Below the pieces are notes generated by a model. The model was not told the DNA's origin. It saw only the letters and a program-made list of their open reading frames with translations, and searched no databases. 64,000 nt of DNA, taken from the NCBI GenBank assembly GCA_022266195.1, contig WHVY01000001.1:12276001-12340000 (forward strand), read 5' to 3'. A program made the position numbers and the translations under genes. Positions 58,856-64,000 of the stretch are shown here, piece by piece (within the stretch, counting starts at the first letter, position 1; each line of letters begins with the position of its first letter). This DNA comes from Tetranychus cinnabarinus. Its lineage: Eukaryota; Arthropoda; Arachnida; Trombidiformes; Tetranychidae.

Positions 58856-59846
58856 AATCGAAGTTCATCAATGACATTATTGTTAATTGTTGATAGACGA
58901 TATATCAATAGATCTAAACAATTTAACCTTCAATTTTTCCATCATTAGAGTTAAGATTAAAATTATTGAGCGAATCAACATAATCAGTTGATAATCTTCA
59001 CTCCCTTGTCCAAAAACACCCAATTAACCAGAAATTTACTAAAATTTCTTTACCAAGAAAATTATATAATCAAATAAAGTTTAATCGAATCAGTAAAATC
59101 ATTTAAACTGATATTTCATTTATTATATTTTTAAAAAATTGGTTAAAATTACTCATCCTGATTTAATTAACCTTTCATATTAATAATTGAATTATTCAAC
59201 ATTCTGTGATATAACGCCCTCATCAACTAATAGATAACTCAACTGAATTCTGGTTAAGCAACAATAAGATTACTGTTACTGGTTGCTAATACTTTGGAGT
59301 TATGGCTTTGGATTGGTCACTAGTCTTAACTTTAGCAATAACGAAGATCTCTGGGATTGATCAGCGCTTGATGAGCAAGTCTCACCTTCCACCATAATTC
59401 CGGTTATTTTACTAAGATCAAGAGACAGAGTTTCTTGCATATATCGACTTAAAATGTCATACAGACATAAATTATTGAAAAAACTAAAGACTAGTCTTAA
59501 ATAATTTACGGCAGTTGACAAAATTATGCAGCCATTCGATTTTTGTTGATAACATTTTCGATGAGATTATTTTCGCGGTTTAATCAACAGATTTGGAAAC
59601 AACAGAAAAACTAAATCTAATTGAATATTTTTATTTCATATTGCATTTAAGCTAATAATACTTTAAAACATAATGCATAATTTATTCAAGGAATTGAAGT
59701 TTATAAAAACTGCTTGAGTAAGAAAGATTCAGTATAATGACTTTAGGTGACAGGGTTTGAGATCATTCCGTTGTTAAATGTAGCTTTTTGAACATTTACA
59801 TTTGATTTGAAAGATTTGTTCATTATCATTATAATTATCGTTATGG
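58856..59846. other. Spacer between lipocalin 2 and innexin
   Basis: A 73-codon minus-strand ORF (59521-59300) has fairly balanced composition, with a SRYMQETLSLDLSKITG stretch. No family, start context or splice partner could be found, so it is not called. The lower part is the innexin 3' UTR. Confidence 0.35.
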
Positions 59847-61253
59847 TTAGTCAGAAGTTTCACTGATGAATCCTATTTCGCGTTTACATGATAACCGAAA
59901 CTTTTTCGACTCTTTGTCCTTCTCGAAATGCTTTTGCCTGACTAATTCCATTTGACGACGAAAACAGATTGGCTTTAAATTTTTGGCAATCATATGCAAC
60001 ACAAATGCTCGACCAGGAGACACTTTAACCATGTATTTGAAAAAGGCAACCTCATCCGTTGTCGCATTGTCTTTATCGGCACAAGGAGCGACCTTTTTCA
60101 ATGCTCTTAAACGATACATGACACTGAAGTGTGAACAGAGTCGACAAAATAAATGATAGATAGTTATCACCGTCAAAATGAGGAACCAAAACCAGAGAAT
60201 CACAAATATCTTTTCATTGACAATGTTCATTGGCATAAAGCACAAAGTGTCATACGTTTCCAGTGAACCTGAAGCACCAAACTTGTGAAAACTGCATTTG
60301 GTTAGACGAGGAAAGATTCGTATCAAAGGGTCAAAAGCAATATCATCCGAGTTGTGGGTATAATTGAGCCATTCAAATCCCAACATGAAAAATTTACCAC
60401 CAAGGAACAGATGAATAAACCAGATTTCACAAACCAAATGAACCAAACAGAGTACTTCAGCACCAATGATTCCATTGTAATATTGGTCGGCAATTAAAAT
60501 GGTATCGACTGCATCATTAATAATGTCATCATAATTGGTCGAACTTTGGTCCAACTGATCCGACTGACTTGAAGGGCCTGGTGGAGAGGAACACTGAGGC
60601 TGGCTTTCCACTTTCCACCCGGCTGGTGGAGGTGAGTTTCTCATTTTTAAGTGTTTTATTAGTTCGGTCAAGCGTCCTCGTTCCCGATACTTCCACATCA
60701 CTTTTGGTGCATAAAACAAAAGACACTGAAAAAGTGATATCAATAAATGATCATCAATAAGAAATGAAGTTTGCTCAGTGATTCTTACCTGAATTGCTAG
60801 AATATAATAAACCCATTGATAGTATTTATGAGGCATCTTGAGGTCGCCTTGGTGTGGTTTATATGCTTTGATTCCTGGATAAGCTACATCATGACCAGGA
60901 ACTTCATAGAGTCTCTTCAAGTCACTTGTTGAATAGCGGGTAACAATTGTAAAGGCACCTTCCATCCAACAATAGTTGGTCATCTGTTTGGATGATATAC
61001 TTTGAGCTGCTGAAGGTATATCAAGGCATTCAATTGGTTCACCAAAATATTGTTTCATCATGAGAAAACACATGAAAAAGGTCAACATCAAGACTGTTAT
61101 TTTTGAATGAAATGTAAATAAGAAGCTATCAATTGTGATATAATCATTCCATTTTTTATTAACTAAACCTAATATGGATTTATTAATAATTGAATGACTC
61201 TCAAAGCTGCCAAGAATTTCTTTCACTTTTCCAGGAATCCGGTTTAAGGCCAT
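59847..61253 (-). CDS. Innexin gap-junction protein
   Basis: Innexins form protostome gap junctions and hemichannels. Two exons, 61253-60789 and 60725-59847, give 447 residues. The family pattern is complete: N-terminal cytosolic segment, TM1 followed by KQYFGEPIECLD, first loop cysteines C76 and C95 (NYCWMEGAFTI), the YYQWVYYILAIQ-CLLFYAP signature of TM2 across the splice junction, second loop with KCSFHKFGASG and DTLCFMPMNIVNEKIF, then the FVILWFWF helix and a 100-residue cytosolic tail. The 63-base intron is in phase 0 and lacks stop codons, so the unspliced frame also reads through; I call it an intron because the inserted 21 residues interrupt the YYQWV...Q-LLFY signature and the ends are GTAAGA and TTTTTCAG. 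The Ser/Pro/Gln-rich cytosolic loop is longer than usual. Confidence 0.96.
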   Translation of the reverse strand: MALNRIPGKVKEILGSFESHSIINKSILGLVNKKWNDYITIDSFLFTFHSKITVLMLTFFMCFLMMKQYFGEPIECLDIPSAAQSISSKQMTNYCWMEGAFTIVTRYSTSDLKRLYEVPGHDVAYPGIKAYKPHQGDLKMPHKYYQWVYYILAIQVRITEQTSFLIDDHLLISLFQCLLFYAPKVMWKYRERGRLTELIKHLKMRNSPPPAGWKVESQPQCSSPPGPSSQSDQLDQSSTNYDDIINDAVDTILIADQYYNGIIGAEVLCLVHLVCEIWFIHLFLGGKFFMLGFEWLNYTHNSDDIAFDPLIRIFPRLTKCSFHKFGASGSLETYDTLCFMPMNIVNEKIFVILWFWFLILTVITIYHLFCRLCSHFSVMYRLRALKKVAPCADKDNATTDEVAFFKYMVKVSPGRAFVLHMIAKNLKPICFRRQMELVRQKHFEKDKESKKFRLSCKREIGFISETSD

Positions 61254-62019
61254 TTTCCAAGAAAACTAACACAATTTAAGGTCACAATCTATTATAACTG
61301 TTCAACTTGAATCGGGCATGTTTCCAGTGTCTATAAGTATGTACATTGCTGGTTAACAAGGCAAGTTAACGACTGTTAACAGATCCTTTGTTTAAGTCAT
61401 CACAACGATTTACTTCAACTTGTTGAGATTGTAATGAATGATAACTTGTTGAACATATTGAATAATCAAGTTTATCATTGCAATCATTGTCTAATAAGTC
61501 GTTGGAGGACTTTTAAACAAAACTGAACAAGGAAAGTTGGCCATTTTCAATTGTAATGTTTATCATACTTAATTTTAAGGCAATATTAAAATATCGAGCC
61601 ATTTGATTCAAATCAATGATATTTACTAAGCTATCAAAAGCGATATGAATGCTAGTCAAGTAATTAGCTATCATTGTTATTGATCAAGATAAATGTATTT
61701 TTCCCTTTCGTTTCAATGTAACAATGGTGAAACTGGGTTAGTAGTTACAAAGATTGTTCAATTATCAACTTCAGGAAATCATAATTTTGTTCATTTGTTA
61801 TTTCAATTGTTTCGAGTTTTCAATAGATTTGACATTTCTGGTTGATTTTATAACTGATTTATTTTTTGGTTATAAATGTTTTAACGATTTACAGTGCTCA
61901 GTATGAGTTGCAATGCTTTAAACATGGACATCTTTAAATAAACAGTTTGATAAATATTAAATAAATTAAGGGAAACCTAATACAATTAGGCAATGAGTTT
62001 GATTAGCAATTTGTGTTAA
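61254..62019. other. Innexin upstream / lipocalin 3 downstream spacer
   Basis: It holds the innexin promoter on its left side and the lipocalin 3 3' UTR on its right. No coding or RNA signal was seen. Confidence 0.45.
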
Positions 62020-62848
62020 TCAGGGGAAAGGTGTGTAAGTACAATCAGTTTGGTTTGTGACTTCAAGGGATGACTCGTAGATGCCATATTTAGAGGTCAA
62101 CAAATCAGTAAGTCGTTTAGTTGTGGCATCGTCCAAAGTATTTTTTCGTGAGAAAACCCATGCAGTTTCTGTATGAATAACAATTAACATTAGATGAAAA
62201 TTGGAATGAAATGATTGCAATTAACTTACCATAAGTGAAAAGTGGTGGGACTCCAATACAAGTGTAAGCAGCAGCATAAGTATCATAATCAGTGTCAACA
62301 ATGTAAAATGCTATTGGTAGAGGGATTGCTGTTGACAAAAAAGTACCAAACATTAGATGGAAATGTAAAGAAACAAATGTCGAACAACTTACTGCTTGAA
62401 ACCATCTTGAGTTCATCGGCAGGTCCACCTTTGACTCGATTAGCGGTTCCATATTCAATTGCTGCTTCACCACTAAAGGATAGAAAATGGTAAATTAATT
62501 GATGAATTAATTGAAGATTCTTTGTGTACTTACTTCTTTCGGATGGCACTGTTGGTTGTATTGAAATCGCCATCAGAACGGAGGATGAAATCAGCAGTTA
62601 CACATCTCAATCCATTTTCAGTGAAACCACTTGTTCGGACAACTTCGTACCATCGACCACCAAACTGTTGAACAATGGGTTGGGTAAATTGTGATTAGTG
62701 TTAAGTGTTAATTAAATTATAACAAGCAGTTGGTCTGTTTACTTACCTTGGTAATGTCAAAGCCTGCAGGGACTACTGGTGGTGTTGGACAAGAAGCGCT
62801 GTAAGCTGAACCAGCGAGAGCAGCAACAAGGATTAGAGTTGAAATCAT
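62020..62848 (-). CDS. Secreted lipocalin, diverged member (copy 3)
   Basis: Five exons, 62848-62747, 62664-62534, 62472-62393, 62328-62230 and 62168-62020, give 186 residues. The middle exon lengths (131, 80, 99) equal those of copy 2. A signal peptide ends near residue 18. GRWYEVVRTSG is the first lipocalin motif, TDYDTYAAAYTCIG the second and TAWVFSRKN the third; the C-terminus is NQTDCTYTPFP. Protein identity to copies 1-2 is clearly lower, so this is an older duplicate. It has its own TATA box (TATAAAA at 62931-62925) but lacks the core promoter element of copies 1-2. A sequon (NQT) near the C-terminus may be glycosylated. Confidence 0.93.
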
Positions 62849-64000
62849 TTTGAATAGTTTAGTTTAACCGTTTGGTTGTTTACTTAACTGTTGATTGTTG
62901 AAAATTGGTTGATGATTCTCGTGTTTTTATAGCACCTCTGTCTTGATTATTCAATATTTTATCAAATTTGTAAATGACAATTTGTCATTTATTATCAATT
63001 GAAGGGCAAAATGGAAAGTAATAACAATTGATTTACTTATTCATCAATTAGCTTCTGTTGCAAAATGCTTCTGGGAACAATTGAATTGGGGAAAATTTAT
63101 CTCATAACTTCCCTATGAAAGCTGTGAATTTTGTAAAATTGTTTTAAATTGTGATAATCAGTGATTAAAATATGGGGCATGGGATCAAGGTTTAATTGTG
63201 TATATAAATATTGCCTTTATATAAAACCCTTTCAAGATTTCATGATAATTTACCCTTTCTTAATATCTTCCATCAAATCGCTAATTATACAATATTTAAT
63301 GAAAACAATTATTGCTTTTTATGGTGTAAACTGTTATTCATTAGTGATAAACCATCAATTTTCAAAAAATAATACAAAGAGTCGCTTATTTTGCCAATAA
63401 TTTCACATTCTAATGATGGATGCACAATGAAAGTTATCAAAATATTTTGTTTTGATCAACTTAATGAAACTTCAGTATTTCAATGAATTCTATTGCGTAC
63501 TGCGAATTGCGTATCAAAATTAATGCTATTACAGTTAACCCATAACTTGATAATGTCGTTTTTAGACTGATCAAGTCTTCATTAATGGAAGCGTTATTAA
63601 TGTCCTTCTCCATGTTTTAATTTGTAACGATAGCGAGATCGATTGAGATCATTAAAAGTCAAGGGCAAGTTATAGCAGGTTAAGGGTTACCTTACTTTAA
63701 CACAACAGCATAACGAGTTATATTTTCATCTGATTGGAAGTTAATCAGCAATGGAAAATTCATTAGATATTGATTGACAAACCATCACGAAATTTTCTTG
63801 AGTTTCACGTGAAATATCAGGAAATAATAGAGTCTAACAGATGTACAGGTAGACAAAAATGATATGAATGTTTTGGAAAATGGAATCAGACGTCAGCCCA
63901 GTCAATCAAGTCTCGTACTAACACATAAAATCTTTTACGACTGAAAAGTTTGCAAAGATGAACCAGAAAGTAGGAAAATGTATCGCTGCAAAAAAAACTC
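62849..64000. other. Right-end spacer
   Basis: It holds the lipocalin 3 promoter, then AT-rich sequence to the window edge. A 79-codon + strand ORF at 63161 has no recognisable content. Confidence 0.4.

Noticed and set aside
59300..59521. 73-codon minus-strand ORF before innexin
   Set aside because: Composition is plausible but there is no family match or exon context; considered and dropped as a COMMD-like exon.
60726..60788. Reading innexin as one uninterrupted 468-residue ORF
   Set aside because: The extra 21 residues split the conserved YYQWV...Q-LLFY signature and are bounded by good GTAAGA and TTTTTCAG sites.

Overview
The window is nuclear DNA from a small-genome arthropod. It is AT-rich, uses the standard code, has spliceosomal introns mostly of 50-120 bases with GTAAGT-type donors, and carries an innexin (a protostome gap-junction family) and an insulin-like peptide. 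The set of short, five-exon apolipoprotein-D-like lipocalins fits an acariform mite of the spider-mite (Tetranychus) type. That assignment is inference from style and gene content, not a database match.

Layout. 1-0.9 kb: 3' end of EOGT (+). 1.4-1.7 kb: a small UBA-like ORF (-). 2.2-2.6 kb: an inverted-repeat element. 5.3-6.9 kb: a very short PAR-bZIP factor (+) with a 175-bp MITE in its intron. 8.2-8.7 kb: insulin-like peptide (+). 9.3-10.2 kb: an unrecognised one-pass membrane protein (-). 11.3-15.0 kb: mitochondrial trifunctional protein alpha subunit, seven exons (-). 16.4-17.7 kb: a broken and an intact copy of the proteasome assembly chaperone POMP (+). 18-19 kb: short repeats and a tRNA-Arg(ACG). 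20.0-22.7 kb: DHHC palmitoyltransferase (+). 23.7-27.3 kb: COMMD5 and a REXO5-type exonuclease (+). 32.1-33.4 kb: a Gly/His/Tyr-rich secreted protein (+). 33.8-34.9 kb: AIMP2, tRNA-synthetase complex scaffold (-). 34.9-36.5 kb: an inverted duplicate of the COMMD5 3' part plus the REXO5 promoter. 37.8-46.1 kb: UBL3 spread over five small exons (-). 49.1-50.3 kb: a 1.1-kb hairpin element. 50.9-53.4 kb: equilibrative nucleoside transporter (+). 54.5-62.8 kb: a lipocalin cluster with three intact genes, two relics and an innexin.

The genes are ordinary housekeeping and signalling genes and do not form one pathway. Protein-complex and membrane functions recur: UBL3 and the DHHC enzyme (lipidation and membrane sorting), POMP (proteasome), AIMP2 (synthetase complex), COMMD5 (Commander complex). 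All multi-exon models were built by joining exons by hand at GT/AG sites. In each complete model the summed exon length is a multiple of three and close to the family's usual size.

Most interesting structure: (1) a recent inverted segmental duplication that puts nearly the same upstream sequence in front of both REXO5 and AIMP2 and leaves a frameshifted COMMD5 copy; (2) a shared promoter module in the lipocalin cluster with exactly the same 16-base spacing to the TATA box in two divergent genes, also visible in a third relic; (3) a dispersed family of long-inverted-repeat elements able to fold into hairpins; (4) a tandem POMP duplicate that kept its introns and died; (5) a 63-base innexin intron with no stop and no frame change, so retention would add 21 residues.
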